A DNA stretch of 35,276 nucleotides from Pseudomonadota bacterium (GTDB taxonomy: Bacteria; Pseudomonadota; Gammaproteobacteria; Steroidobacterales; MnTg04). Both the position numbers and the translations under genes were made by a program. The notes below the pieces were generated by a model that ran no database searches, had not been told where the DNA came from, and saw only the letters and a program-made list of their open reading frames with translations. Positions 7,699 to 17,065 of this stretch are shown here, one piece after another (position 1 is the stretch's first letter; every line of letters starts with the position of its first letter). The DNA lies in NCBI GenBank assembly GCA_022560735.1, contig JADFSO010000027.1, positions 1 to 35,276 of the forward strand. Reading direction: 5' to 3'.

Positions 7699-10050
7699 CT
7701 ATCGTCGATTGTGAATTTTCGGTCGAATCCAGAGCGCAATAATCAATAATGCGATCAGCAGGGGTGTACCGGCAGATCCACCGCCCCCGCCACCGCCCGT
7801 CACCGTGTTTGTTACGGTGACCGCCGTGAGGCTCGACGACGTCCCGCCAAATGAGTCGGTTACCGTCAGCTGAAAATTAAGTGTCACGCTGGCGGAAACC
7901 TGGGGTGCGACAAAACTGCTGATCGCCGAATCTGGATTGCTCAAGGTTACTGACGGGCCGATCGTTTGCAGCCAGGCGAAAGTGATCGGGTCGCCGTCGG
8001 GATCTGAGGAACTCGATCCATCGAGGACAACGGTCGTTCCTTCCTGAACTGTTTGACTGAACCCGGCATTTGCGCTCGGTGCGGAGTTGGCAGCATTTTG
8101 AATCGTGATGGTGGCGACATCGATCGTCAAAGTGCCACCGCTCGGGGCGGAAAGCATCACCTGAAAGTCTTCGTCGCCTTCCGATTCACTATCTGCAAGT
8201 ATCGGAACCTCGATCGACCTGGCGGTCGCATCGCCGTCTGCCCAGTCGAGTTGCCCGCTTACCGTCGTGTAGTCGGTCCCGCCAGTCGCCGAAATGTCGA
8301 TGGTCTGGTATTGGACGCTCAATGCGCCTTCCGCGCCGCCACGACGATTAACCATGACAATTGCCAGGCTGTCGCGCTCGCTGAGTTGCAAAGCCGCAGC
8401 AGCGAAGCCCATCGAACTGGGTGCGCCGGCGTCGCTGATAAAAGCGCTGGCGACATCGGATGGGGTAATCGAAGCGCCTCCTTCCGGCTGAAACAAGCGC
8501 ACGAAAAACCGCTCGGGGTCCTCGTTGATGCCATCGGCGGTCAGGCCGATGGCAATGCTTCGGTCCGTGGCGTCGCCATCGGCCCAGCTCAAAACGCCGC
8601 CGGCCGAGACAAAGTCCAGGATGCTCGCGGATCCCGCTTGCGTGTCCCAGGCGACGCTGACCGCACCGCTGTTGCCGCCGCTTCGGCTGACGGTGAGTTG
8701 CAGCGTGCTTCCTTCACTGGCGCCGGCGGTTGCCGTTATCGAGAAAGTACCCTGCGCCGAGTCGAGGGTTCGATCTTGCAGCACAAACAACCCGCCGTTT
8801 ATGTCGCTGAGCAAAAGGTTGCCGCTGGGCAGGTACGGATAAACTCCCCAGGCCCCGGCAAAGTTCGCGAAATTATTGGCCGGAAAAGTATCGAAAAACC
8901 CGCTTTCGACCGGTTGAACCGGGTTGCTGATGTCCAGGATCGTCAGCCCACGCGTGTAATTGGCCATGTAATAGCGATTGCCGCGCACGAAGCCGTTGTG
9001 GTCGATCGCCGCTTCCGTGCCGGTCCAGGTTCCCGCGAGGACGGGTTGTGCGAGGTTGCTCATGTCAAATATGCGCAACCGGGTGTTGCCGCCAAAATCG
9101 AGTTCGTCGAGTTCGTCCTGGACGAACGCGTAATTGCCGTCGCGGGTGAACCACGCCGAGTGTACGAAACCCAATTCGGCATACAGGGTCGAACTGAGAC
9201 GCACCGGATTCGCCGGATTGGTCGCGTCCCAGATTTGCAAATTGTCCTCGTTCGCATCGATCAGGAGCACGCAATGCGTCGTTGCGGCAGGGCACTGATT
9301 GATGCGCGCATCGCGAATGGTTACCGAGCTCAGATCATGCGAGCTGCCGACGACGGGAGCGTCGGCGGTCAGCGTCAGTACCGTCGGCACATCGAGGGCG
9401 TAAGCCCGGATTCTGCCGTTGCTCAGGTTTGAGCCGGCGGTGTACAGGACCGGCGGCACGCCATCGACCACCGAGTTGGTCGTATAGTCCAGGTTCGTGA
9501 TATAGACATTGTGTGCGCTCAGCTCCGGCGATACGGCGACCGAGCCGCTAACCGAGTGCGGCAGGCCGGACAGATCGATGAGCCGCAGGCCGATATTCGC
9601 ATTATCTGTGGTCACATAGGCGAACGCGTGAAAGCGTTGGCTGGTCTCATCGAAAAACTGGTAGACCTTGATATCGCGCCAGGTCGAGCTGGCGCCCGCC
9701 ACGGTGTCGATTTCGAACGGCGACGAGGGGTTGGAAACATCGACGATGGCAACGCCGTTTTCCAAACCGATCAACGCGTACTCGCGCTCGGTATTCAGAT
9801 CGTAAAACCCCCAGATGTCGTTGGCGTGCTGCGGGTTGCTGCTGAATTCGTCCAGCGCGATATGGGACAAAAGATCAACTTTGTTGCAGGGGAATCCGCC
9901 TGCGGAGCCATTAACACAATCAGCGGCCGAGATCGCTGGATTAACCGATGACGCCTCGCCCGGGTTTTGCCCGGCATGAGCCATGGTTCCGTACACCACG
10001 TAAAGCAGGAAAATGATTGTCGCGTTGATGAGGCGCTTCAACATGGCCAT
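7699..10050 (-). CDS. Choice-of-anchor B (LVIVD) protein with Calx-beta domains and GlyGly-CTERM
   Basis: The protein has 783 residues. A signal peptide covers about 1-27 (ending MAHAG). Residues about 45-430 form an LVIVD-repeat beta-propeller of the choice-of-anchor B type, with repeated units such as GVAIVDVSNPSSPFEID, LRIFDMSNLAQPVLAG and LTILDISNPVQPVESG. Two Calx-beta domains follow (about 435-540 and 550-655; WADGDATDRSI, DWADGDATARSI), then a PKD/Ig-like domain (SSSDPDGDPITFAW). The tail is a glycine run, a hydrophobic stretch and a basic end (RPKIHNRR), matching GlyGly-CTERM signals processed by rhombosortase. It is thus probably exported by type II secretion and attached to the surface, with Calx-beta domains binding calcium. 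AAGGGG precedes the ATG. Its ligand is unknown. It is convergent with the TPR gene. Confidence 0.9.
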   Translation of the reverse strand: MAMLKRLINATIIFLLYVVYGTMAHAGQNPGEASSVNPAISAADCVNGSAGGFPCNKVDLLSHIALDEFSSNPQHANDIWGFYDLNTEREYALIGLENGVAIVDVSNPSSPFEIDTVAGASSTWRDIKVYQFFDETSQRFHAFAYVTTDNANIGLRLIDLSGLPHSVSGSVAVSPELSAHNVYITNLDYTTNSVVDGVPPVLYTAGSNLSNGRIRAYALDVPTVLTLTADAPVVGSSHDLSSVTIRDARINQCPAATTHCVLLIDANEDNLQIWDATNPANPVRLSSTLYAELGFVHSAWFTRDGNYAFVQDELDELDFGGNTRLRIFDMSNLAQPVLAGTWTGTEAAIDHNGFVRGNRYYMANYTRGLTILDISNPVQPVESGFFDTFPANNFANFAGAWGVYPYLPSGNLLLSDINGGLFVLQDRTLDSAQGTFSITATAGASEGSTLQLTVSRSGGNSGAVSVAWDTQAGSASILDFVSAGGVLSWADGDATDRSIAIGLTADGINEDPERFFVRLFQPEGGASITPSDVASAFISDAGAPSSMGFAAAALQLSERDSLAIVMVNRRGGAEGALSVQYQTIDISATGGTDYTTVSGQLDWADGDATARSIEVPILADSESEGDEDFQVMLSAPSGGTLTIDVATITIQNAANSAPSANAGFSQTVQEGTTVVLDGSSSSDPDGDPITFAWLQTIGPSVTLSNPDSAISSFVAPQVSASVTLNFQLTVTDSFGGTSSSLTAVTVTNTVTGGGGGGGSAGTPLLIALLIIALWIRPKIHNRR

Positions 10051-10194
10051 ACTCGTTGCCCCTTCTGTTTAGCGATTCTTGTTACAGATGGCGCCAGCAT
10101 AGCCGGCTCTTGGCCGTGCAGGTTAGTCGGAGATACAGGAATTGGCAGAAAAAGCAGGCGCGCCTCGGCGGACCGTGCAGTCGAAGCGCTTTGC

Positions 10195-11379
10195 TCAGGG
10201 CGTCAGGCGCTTCTGCCGGCCGGTGAGTACGATCTCGGAATGAGTATCCAGGCCCTGTGGCCTGTCGAAGCGTGGCTCCGTGCAAACCTGGTTACGGCCA
10301 AGAGCCTTGGCCTCATACAGGGCTTCGTCGGCCCGGCGAATGGTTTCCTTGATTTCCTCGCCGGCCCGGTACTGGGCGACGCCGACCGACACGGTGACCT
10401 TGATATCGTTGACAAAGGTCCGCTTCTCAGTCAGTTCGCGAATTCGCTCGGCGCAATTTATTGCTCCCGGCAAGCCGGTGCCGGGAAGCAACACGATAAA
10501 TTCCTCACCACCATAACGGCCCATCGGATGACCGCGCCTGCGAACCTGGTCCATCGATCGCAGGATGCCGCCGGCGCGCATCGTGAACTCCGCAAGCACC
10601 TGGTCGCCGGCCTGGTGGCCGTGGTCGTCATTGACGCGTTTGAAATGGTCGAGATCGAAAATACAGATCGAAAAAATCCGGTTTTCTTCATCGGCGCGAA
10701 CCTTTTCCTCGTCCAGGCTGCCCATGATGAAGCGGCGATTATAGGTCCGGGTCAGTTCATCGCGCTCGGCCTGGTGGGTGGCGGTTTCGATGGCGCGCTT
10801 GAGGCTCTGATTCTGCCGGCGGAGCTTTTGCTTGAGGCTGCCGACGTAATTGCCGAAATAGGCGCTCCACAAGATCATCACCGTCAAAACGGAATAACGT
10901 AGCGCTTCGCGAGTCAGTACTTCGCGGCTGGCTTGCAAGACATCGTCGAAAAACAGCAAGGCGCCGTACCCGGCCAGCGAAAATATTGCCAGGAGCAGGA
11001 GTTCCCTGCGGCTCAACTGGAACATCCCGAACAGCATTGTCACAACGTAGATCATCAGCATTATTTCTCTGGCCAGTGGCGAGAGATACATGAATGCCAG
11101 GATCCAGCACATCGCAACCAGGCACTGAAAAAGCGTTAGCGATGGATCGCTGAATCTCTCGTTCAGACCAGAGCGCAATACGACAAAAATCAGCAGATTG
11201 GAAGCCGCAATGCCAGCGAGCAGGAACAACAACAGTTCCCGGTCGAGGGTAAGGGTTCCGCTGAGGTACCCGGCCACGCCCAGGGAGACCCACAAGACAT
11301 ACGACATCAGCGCCATGCCGAATCGGCGGAGGCGCAATGCCTGTTTTTCATCGTTTTTCGGTACCAGCGAAAAATCCAC
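10195..11379 (-). CDS. Membrane-bound diguanylate cyclase (GGDEF)
   Basis: The protein has 394 residues. The N-terminal about 190 residues hold six or so transmembrane segments forming a sensor of unassigned type, followed by a short coiled coil (SLKQKLRRQNQSLKRAIE). The C-terminal GGDEF domain has the full substrate motif FDLDHFKRVNDDHGHQAGD, an active-site loop RYGGEEF and the closing ADEALYEAKALGRN. It should make cyclic di-GMP from GTP. The residues at the usual inhibitory-site position, five before GGEEF, read RRGH instead of RxxD, so product inhibition may be weak or absent. The start is GTG with AGGGA about eight bases upstream. A TTGACA on the minus strand at 11476-11481 may be its -35 box. 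No EAL domain is present. Confidence 0.92.
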   Translation of the reverse strand: MDFSLVPKNDEKQALRLRRFGMALMSYVLWVSLGVAGYLSGTLTLDRELLLFLLAGIAASNLLIFVVLRSGLNERFSDPSLTLFQCLVAMCWILAFMYLSPLAREIMLMIYVVTMLFGMFQLSRRELLLLAIFSLAGYGALLFFDDVLQASREVLTREALRYSVLTVMILWSAYFGNYVGSLKQKLRRQNQSLKRAIETATHQAERDELTRTYNRRFIMGSLDEEKVRADEENRIFSICIFDLDHFKRVNDDHGHQAGDQVLAEFTMRAGGILRSMDQVRRRGHPMGRYGGEEFIVLLPGTGLPGAINCAERIRELTEKRTFVNDIKVTVSVGVAQYRAGEEIKETIRRADEALYEAKALGRNQVCTEPRFDRPQGLDTHSEIVLTGRQKRLTP

Positions 11380-11475
11380 TTACCAGTCCCTGGTTTGGTA
11401 TATGTCACATAGCATCGGGGAAATCGGGCTTGCAAAGCGTGAGGGCTGTCGCATTCATGAAAACTGGTTTAATTA

Positions 11476-11481
11476 TGTCAA
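11476..11481 (-). promoter_or_regulatory. Possible -35 box for the GGDEF gene
   Basis: The minus strand reads a perfect TTGACA here. At 16-17 bases spacing there is only a weak -10 (CATGAA/ATGAAT). It lies about 100 bases upstream of the GGDEF start, in the gap after the natB-like gene. Confidence 0.3.
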
Positions 11482-11568
11482 ATGGTCTGGCGCAAATGAG
11501 GGAACTGCGGGGGGTCTGCCGATGATCGCAGTACGGCGCGGTGACAAAAAACCAGGGGTGGGGACGGG

Positions 11569-12738
11569 TCAGCCGAGGATGCTCTCCCGGCGATAAAACA
11601 AGCTGGCGAGCCAGACGAAAAGTGCGCCGACCAGCAAGGTGCTTGCAGCCGAGACCAGGATCCACTCGGGCTGCAACGCTTCGCCTTTCATGATGGCGGT
11701 GATCAACAAGTGCTGGCTGAGACTGGGAACGGCCATTAGCTTGAAGGTGGGGTCAAGCGAGAAAATCGCCGCAAAAATAATCGGCAGGGTCGGTACCAGC
11801 AACACAACCGTCAGGTAGGTCTGGGCTTCCTTGTAACTTCGGGTGAAACTAGCGACCAGCGTCATCATGCCGGCGCCAAACAAGGTAAATGGCAGCATGA
11901 CCGCGAACACCGACAAGGCGATACCGGGACCGAAGTTGGCTTGCATGTCGAGCGCCTGAAGATCGAGGAAATTGAGGCTGATCGAAAACGCGGTGACGGT
12001 TACCGCCAATGCCGCCAGCATGAACGTGCAGGTCGCCGCGACTTTACCCAGGATCAGCTGGCCGGTGGGTACCGCCAGCGTCAGCAGCGGCTCCAGTGAG
12101 CCACGCTCCCGTTCACCGGCCGTCGTGTCGATCGCCAGGTACATGCCGCCCATCAACATGGAGAACAATATGAAATAGGTCAACATCCCGAGCACGACCA
12201 GCGCTCGCCCAACCGCCGTTGAAACATCGACCTCATCGACCACCACCGGGTGCAACACCAGCGGATTGATCCCGCGGGCTTGCAGGCGCAACGCCGCGAG
12301 CTGGTTGCGATAAGCACGGAGCAAGTTTCTTGCTTTGCGCACATCGCCGCGGTCGCGGCTCCTGGCATTGTTGACCACCAGTTGTATCGGCGCAGGCTGT
12401 CCCGCGCGAAGCTGTTCGCCGATCGATTCCGGGATGATCAGCACCATGCTCAAATCACCCCGGCTGACTGCCTCGCGAGCATCCGCCGGACCAGGCACGA
12501 CATCGACGCCGTTGGCGCCGAGCCACTTTATCAGTTCGGGTGCGTGTTCCTGTCCGCTGACCGGCAATTCAAGCAACTCGTCCAGATCGGCGGTCGCTTC
12601 GTTGAGCATGAAATTCATCATGAATACGAAAAGTATCGGGCCAAACAGCGGGCCGAATAGCAGCGAGGAAAGCAGCGTGCGCCGGTCACGCAGATTGTCC
12701 AGTACCTCTTTGGCCCAGACGACCGTCAGCAGCCTCAT
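11569..12738 (-). CDS. natB: ABC-2 type permease, NatB-like
   Basis: The protein has 389 residues. One hydrophobic segment near the N-terminus (LLFGPLFGPILFVFMMNFML) is followed by a large extracytoplasmic loop (about 45-170) and a cluster of about five membrane segments from 175 to the end. This is the ABC-2 exporter layout seen in NatB and related sodium or drug efflux permeases. It would form the membrane part of an exporter with the ATPase encoded directly upstream. The ATG overlaps the stop codon of that ATPase gene (ATGA), so the two are translationally coupled. The substrate cannot be told from sequence. The name natB is by similarity of architecture only. Confidence 0.82.
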   Translation of the reverse strand: MRLLTVVWAKEVLDNLRDRRTLLSSLLFGPLFGPILFVFMMNFMLNEATADLDELLELPVSGQEHAPELIKWLGANGVDVVPGPADAREAVSRGDLSMVLIIPESIGEQLRAGQPAPIQLVVNNARSRDRGDVRKARNLLRAYRNQLAALRLQARGINPLVLHPVVVDEVDVSTAVGRALVVLGMLTYFILFSMLMGGMYLAIDTTAGERERGSLEPLLTLAVPTGQLILGKVAATCTFMLAALAVTVTAFSISLNFLDLQALDMQANFGPGIALSVFAVMLPFTLFGAGMMTLVASFTRSYKEAQTYLTVVLLVPTLPIIFAAIFSLDPTFKLMAVPSLSQHLLITAIMKGEALQPEWILVSAASTLLVGALFVWLASLFYRRESILG

Positions 12739-13463
12739 CTCGCTTCCTCCGCCCCGACCAGGTCGACGAATGCCGACTCCAGGTCATCGGCGCCGGCCCG
12801 CGCAAGAATTTGCTCCGGTGTTCCATCGGCGACGACCCGGCCATGCGCAATAATGACAATCTGGTCGGCCAGTGCGGCGACCTCCTGCATGATATGGCTG
12901 GATAGCAAGATGCAATGCCCCTGGTCGCGCAATTGCAGCAGCAACTTGCGTAAAGACCGCGTCGCCATCACATCCAGGCCATTGGTCGGTTCATCGAGCA
13001 GCAGGTTTTTTGGCTGGTGGACGAGCGCGCGCGCCAGTGCGACCCGGGTGCGCTCGCCCTGGGAAAATCCCTTGGCGTGCCGATTCGCGATAGGCCCCAG
13101 GTCCAAAACAGCAGACAATTCGGTCACCCGTCGTTCGAGCTCCGCATTTTCCAGCCCGCTAAGCCGGCCGTAATAGCGGATGTTTTCCAACGCAGTCAGG
13201 TGCGGGTACAGACCGGCGCTGTGCGGCAGAACACCGATCTTGCGGCGTGCCGCTTGCAAATCGGCCTGGTTGTCGACGCCATCGATCAGTGCCAGGCCGG
13301 CATCGGGTTTCAATACCGTGTAAAGCATGCGCAGGGTGGTCGATTTGCCCGCGCCGTTGGGTCCGAGCAGCGCCGTAATTTTCCCGTCTTCGGCGTCGAA
13401 AGATATGTTGTCCACCGCGTGGACTTTGCCAAAAGACTTGCTCAGCCCCTGTGCCCGTATCAT
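12735..13463 (-). CDS. natA: ABC transporter ATP-binding protein, NatA-like
   Basis: The protein has 242 residues from the ATG at 13463. A much longer open frame exists upstream, but it runs inside the hydrolase gene and is not homologous-looking, so the MIRAQGLSKSFGKVHAVDNI start was chosen. Walker A is GPNGAGKST (about 34-42), the signature is FSQGERTRVALARAL (about 133-147, with Q in place of the usual G) and Walker B is NLLLDEPTNGLD (about 153-164). The switch histidine lies in LLSSHIMQE. It energises the NatB-like permease. The start codon overlaps the hydrolase stop as ATGA, and its own stop overlaps the permease start in the same way. Confidence 0.9.
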   Translation of the reverse strand: MIRAQGLSKSFGKVHAVDNISFDAEDGKITALLGPNGAGKSTTLRMLYTVLKPDAGLALIDGVDNQADLQAARRKIGVLPHSAGLYPHLTALENIRYYGRLSGLENAELERRVTELSAVLDLGPIANRHAKGFSQGERTRVALARALVHQPKNLLLDEPTNGLDVMATRSLRKLLLQLRDQGHCILLSSHIMQEVAALADQIVIIAHGRVVADGTPEQILARAGADDLESAFVDLVGAEEAR

Positions 13464-15040
13464 GGCGATGGCCCGTTGAAATCGAGGAAAAAGCCAACCG
13501 GTTCGGCACGCTCGATGCAGCTTTCGTCCAACGCCTGCGGATCGGGATTGGCGATGAACTCGCCGAGTAACTGCGGCAGACAACCGGTGCTGATCTGGCC
13601 ATGGCCTTGCCCGGCCAGTTCCAGGTGCCGGGAATTGCTCAACGTCTTCTTGGCTCGCCTGGCATAGACCGGTGGTGTCACCGGGTCGGCCTCGCCCGAC
13701 AACAACAGGACGGGTACGTCGCTGACCACCGGGGTTTTGAAATCGTCGTCGATGACTCCCGCGGGCCAGACGTCGCAAATGGCGATCATGCCATCGAGCA
13801 TTATCGTGCCCAGGAAAGTCTTTTCGAGTTGCGGCGTATAGCTGTCCGGATCGTCAAGAAACGGCACGTCCTCCGTGCAGATGATCGCATTGTGCATCCC
13901 CAGCGCCAGCATTTCGCCTATGCTGCCGGTGATCATCAACGATTGCGCCAGCAAGGGAGCGGGATTTCCGCTTGCTGCCTCGCTGAGCAGCAAAGGGATC
14001 AGGGCGACCGTCTCCGACGAATAGGTGAGCATTCGCAGTGCGCCCACAAACTGATTTTCATCGAGCCGCTTATCGAGCATCTTGCCGGTCAGCGGGTCTG
14101 GCAAGGTCACGGATACAGGCTCCTTTGCCAGTTGCTCCTGCAACGATTTGACATCGGCCGCCGGGTCGGGAAAGGCCTCGTGGCAGGCGGGGTCCGCGGC
14201 GCAACGGGCGAACGCCATATCGAGGGCTCTTTGCGCATCGATCGCGATGCCGGGGCCCAGCGCCAGGTCGGCCGACACCACGCCATCGATAATGACGGCG
14301 CGTGTGGCCTGCGGGTAGCGACGAAGATAATGCAGCGCTACCCGTGTGCCATAGGAGCCGCCAAGCAGGTTCAATTGTTCGAAACCGAGCGCCTGCCTCA
14401 CCTCGTCCAGATCGCGAACAGCGACGCTGGTCGTGTAATAACGCGGATCGGTATCCAGGGCTTCAAGACACTCGCCGACAACCTTGCGCAGCAACTCCAC
14501 GCTCCACTCCTGGTCGTCGATTTCTTCCTGTTGCTCGCAACTCAACCGGTTGGATCTGCCGGTGCCGCGCTGATCGACCAACAGGATCGGATGCTTTTCG
14601 CGCACCCGCGAAAGCGCCGGTGCGACGCTGGTATACAGGTCCTGCGCGGACTGACCGGGCCCACCGGCCAGCAAGGCCAGCGGCGAGCCGGCGGCTGTTT
14701 CGTCAACCGCCGGTACCAGCGCGATGTGCAGGCGAATTTTCCTGCTGTCCGCATCTTCGCGGTTCTCGGCTACCTCGAACCAGCCGCAGCGCGCCTCGAC
14801 GCGCCGCAGACCCGATGGCGCGTAAAGATTGCAATCCTGCAGTTCATCGATGGATGAGATCGGCGGCGCATCGGCCGGCAGATCGCTTTCGGCGAGGGTC
14901 GAAGAAACCGGCGCAATTAACAGAAGGCTTGCCAGCAGGCCGCCCACCGGCCGGTTCACCCGGACTTTGACAGTGGGATGGATCGAGGAAGATAAAAAAA
15001 AGGCTCTGCTGACGGGCGATCGGGATACGGGCATCGCCAT
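13460..15040 (-). CDS. Exported alpha/beta hydrolase (TAP-like peptidase family)
   Basis: Up to 526 residues. The fold is an alpha/beta hydrolase with oxyanion region LALLAGGPGQSAQD, DQRGTGRS, nucleophile elbow GGSYGTR (Ser229 from the longest start), a late Asp in LLSGEADPVTPP and a His in GQGHGQ. The C-terminal part fits the TAP-like domain of prolyl and tripeptidyl aminopeptidases, so cleavage of peptides is likely, though esterase activity is possible. A GTG at 14959 gives a clean signal peptide (NRPVGGLLASLLLIAPVSSTLA) and may be the true start; the ATG at 15040 gives 27 extra residues. It heads a three-gene overlapping unit with the NatA- and NatB-like genes. The context suggests a shared task such as peptide export or handling, which is inference. 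Confidence 0.85.
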   Translation of the reverse strand: MAMPVSRSPVSRAFFLSSSIHPTVKVRVNRPVGGLLASLLLIAPVSSTLAESDLPADAPPISSIDELQDCNLYAPSGLRRVEARCGWFEVAENREDADSRKIRLHIALVPAVDETAAGSPLALLAGGPGQSAQDLYTSVAPALSRVREKHPILLVDQRGTGRSNRLSCEQQEEIDDQEWSVELLRKVVGECLEALDTDPRYYTTSVAVRDLDEVRQALGFEQLNLLGGSYGTRVALHYLRRYPQATRAVIIDGVVSADLALGPGIAIDAQRALDMAFARCAADPACHEAFPDPAADVKSLQEQLAKEPVSVTLPDPLTGKMLDKRLDENQFVGALRMLTYSSETVALIPLLLSEAASGNPAPLLAQSLMITGSIGEMLALGMHNAIICTEDVPFLDDPDSYTPQLEKTFLGTIMLDGMIAICDVWPAGVIDDDFKTPVVSDVPVLLLSGEADPVTPPVYARRAKKTLSNSRHLELAGQGHGQISTGCLPQLLGEFIANPDPQALDESCIERAEPVGFFLDFNGPSP

Positions 15041-15117
15041 CAGTGTAAAGCATTACGCTGGTACGGGCACCATTGGGCGCTTACAATGCGCCACCCAGGC
15101 AAGACTGGTTGAGTTTG

Positions 15118-17016
15118 ATGAAACACCCGGAACAATACGACGTTATCGTCGTCGGCGGCGGTCACGCCGGTACCGAGGCGGCGCTGGCTGCCGCGCGTAT
15201 GGGTGCGCGTACCTTGCTGTTGACGCAGAACATCGAGACCCTGGGCCAGATGAGCTGCAACCCGGCGATCGGCGGTATCGGCAAGGGACACCTGACCCGG
15301 GAGGTCGATGCACTGGGCGGTGCGATGGCGCACGCGGCCGATCTTGCCGGTATCCAGTTTCGCACGCTTAATGCGAGCAAGGGTCCGGCGGTCCGGGCGA
15401 CGCGCGCACAGGCGGATCGGGTGCTTTACCGGCAGGCGATCCGTTCGATCATCGAAAACCAACCCGGGCTGAGCCTGTTTCAGCAGACCGTCGACGACCT
15501 GATCGTCGAAAACGACCGGGTAAGTGGCGTCATGACCGGGATGGGGTTGAATTTTGCGGCGCATGCGGTGGTGCTGACGGTCGGCACTTTCCTCGGTGGT
15601 CTGATCCACGTGGGCGAGAGCCAGTATCGTGGTGGCCGGGCCGGCGATCCGCCCGCCAACCGGCTGGCCGCGCGGTTGCGGGAGCTGCCGTTTCGGGTCG
15701 GACGCCTGAAGACCGGTACGCCGCCGCGGCTCGATGGCCGCAGCATCGATTATCGTCAGCTCGCCGAGCAGCTTGGCGACGATCCGGCGCCGGTGTTTTC
15801 GTTCCTGGGCCGGCGGGAAGAACACCCGCGGCAGGTCAGTTGTCACATCAGCGGCACCAACGAGCGCACCCATGACATCATTCGCCAGGCTTTGCATCGT
15901 TCGCCGATGTACAGCGGCGCGATAGACGGGGTCGGGCCGCGCTATTGCCCATCCATCGAAGACAAGATCGTCCGCTTTGCCGACAAGACGTCACACCAGA
16001 TTTTTATCGAGCCCGAAGGTCTGAACACGCACGAGGTTTACCCGAACGGTATCTCGACCAGCCTGCCCTTCGATGTGCAATTGGCGTTTCTGCGCAGCAT
16101 TCGTGGTTTTGAGAATGTGCATGTCACGCGACCCGGTTATGCCATCGAGTACGACTATTTCGATCCGCGTGACCTGCGCAGCAGTCTCGAGACCCGGTTT
16201 ATCGCCGGCTTGTTTTTCGCCGGTCAGATCAATGGCACGACCGGTTACGAAGAAGCCGCAGCCCAGGGCATTCTCGCCGGCATCAACGCGGTGCTGAAGA
16301 TTCGCGGCGAGCCGGGTTGGTGTCCGCAGCGGCATGAAGCCTATATCGGGGTCCTCGTGGACGACCTGATCAGCCGTGGAACCAGCGAGCCCTACCGCAT
16401 GTTTACCAGTCGCGCCGAACACCGGTTGTTGTTGCGCGAGGACAATGCCGATCTTCGCCTGACACCGGCGGGACGCAGGCTCGGTGTCGTCGGCGATAAG
16501 CGCTGGCAGGTTTTTGAGGGCAAAAGGCAAGCCATAGAGGCCGAACAGGCACGGCTGGCGAAAATAGTCATTCAACCCGGCGATATCCCGCCCGGGCTTG
16601 CCGACGAAATTGGCGGAGTTCCCGGCCGCGATATCAAGGCCTTGGATCTGCTGCGCCGGCCCCAGGTTTCTTATCGACAGCTGGCCCGGATCGCGGTGGT
16701 CGGCGAGCCCGAGCATCAAGACCCATGGCTGTGGAGCCAGGTTCGGGAACAGGTAGCGATCCAGGCCGGCTACTCGGGCTACATCGAGCGGCAGGAGGCG
16801 GAAATCAGGCGTTTGCAGCGCAAGACGAATACCGTCCTGCCCGGCGATCTGGATTACCTGCAAGTCGGCGGTCTGTCGGCGGAAGTGAGCGAGAAGCTGG
16901 CCGCGGCCCGGCCCGCAACGATCGGCGAGGCGGCCAGAATCCCGGGGGTCACGCCTGCGGGCGTGTCATTGCTGCTGGTTCACCTGAAGAAGCGCGAATA
17001 CAAGCGCTCGGCTTAA
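15118..17016 (+). CDS. mnmG: tRNA uridine-5-carboxymethylaminomethyl modification enzyme MnmG
   Basis: The protein has 632 residues from the ATG at 15118, close to the usual family length. An upstream in-frame start at 15073 would only add non-conserved residues. The FAD-binding motif is [19 protein letters not shown]. Both family signatures are present: the segment around [19 protein letters not shown] and the second one around [19 protein letters not shown]. The C-terminal helical domain ([35 protein letters not shown]) binds MnmE and tRNA. With MnmE it installs the cmnm5 group on the wobble uridine of certain tRNAs in the cytosol. In many proteobacteria rsmG follows at once; here oppA follows after 49 bases and rsmG is about 15 kb away. 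Confidence 0.97.
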   Translation: MKHPEQYDVIVVGGGHAGTEAALAAARMGARTLLLTQNIETLGQMSCNPAIGGIGKGHLTREVDALGGAMAHAADLAGIQFRTLNASKGPAVRATRAQADRVLYRQAIRSIIENQPGLSLFQQTVDDLIVENDRVSGVMTGMGLNFAAHAVVLTVGTFLGGLIHVGESQYRGGRAGDPPANRLAARLRELPFRVGRLKTGTPPRLDGRSIDYRQLAEQLGDDPAPVFSFLGRREEHPRQVSCHISGTNERTHDIIRQALHRSPMYSGAIDGVGPRYCPSIEDKIVRFADKTSHQIFIEPEGLNTHEVYPNGISTSLPFDVQLAFLRSIRGFENVHVTRPGYAIEYDYFDPRDLRSSLETRFIAGLFFAGQINGTTGYEEAAAQGILAGINAVLKIRGEPGWCPQRHEAYIGVLVDDLISRGTSEPYRMFTSRAEHRLLLREDNADLRLTPAGRRLGVVGDKRWQVFEGKRQAIEAEQARLAKIVIQPGDIPPGLADEIGGVPGRDIKALDLLRRPQVSYRQLARIAVVGEPEHQDPWLWSQVREQVAIQAGYSGYIERQEAEIRRLQRKTNTVLPGDLDYLQVGGLSAEVSEKLAAARPATIGEAARIPGVTPAGVSLLLVHLKKREYKRSA

Positions 17017-17065
17017 TCCCGCGCCGGCTATATACTTCCACCGTGCCCATTGGACGGACACGGAA

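Noticed and set aside
8053..9432. Long plus-strand open frame of 459 codons opposite the LVIVD gene
   Set aside because: Its product is compositionally odd and matches no family I know, while the minus strand encodes clear LVIVD and Calx-beta domains. It is a by-product of GC-rich codon use.
10510..10560. A seven-residue insertion between an RSMD I-site and GGEEF in the diguanylate cyclase
   Set aside because: Counting five residues back from GGEEF places RRGH at the I-site with no gap, so a substituted I-site is the simpler reading.
13464..13778. Longer N-terminus for the NatA-like ATPase
   Set aside because: The added 105 residues lie inside the hydrolase gene and are not ABC-like; the ATGA overlap at 13463 gives a normal-length ATPase.
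13601..14857. Plus-strand open frame of 418 codons opposite the alpha/beta hydrolase
   Set aside because: The minus-strand protein has a full catalytic set and a signal peptide; the opposite frame shows no domain.
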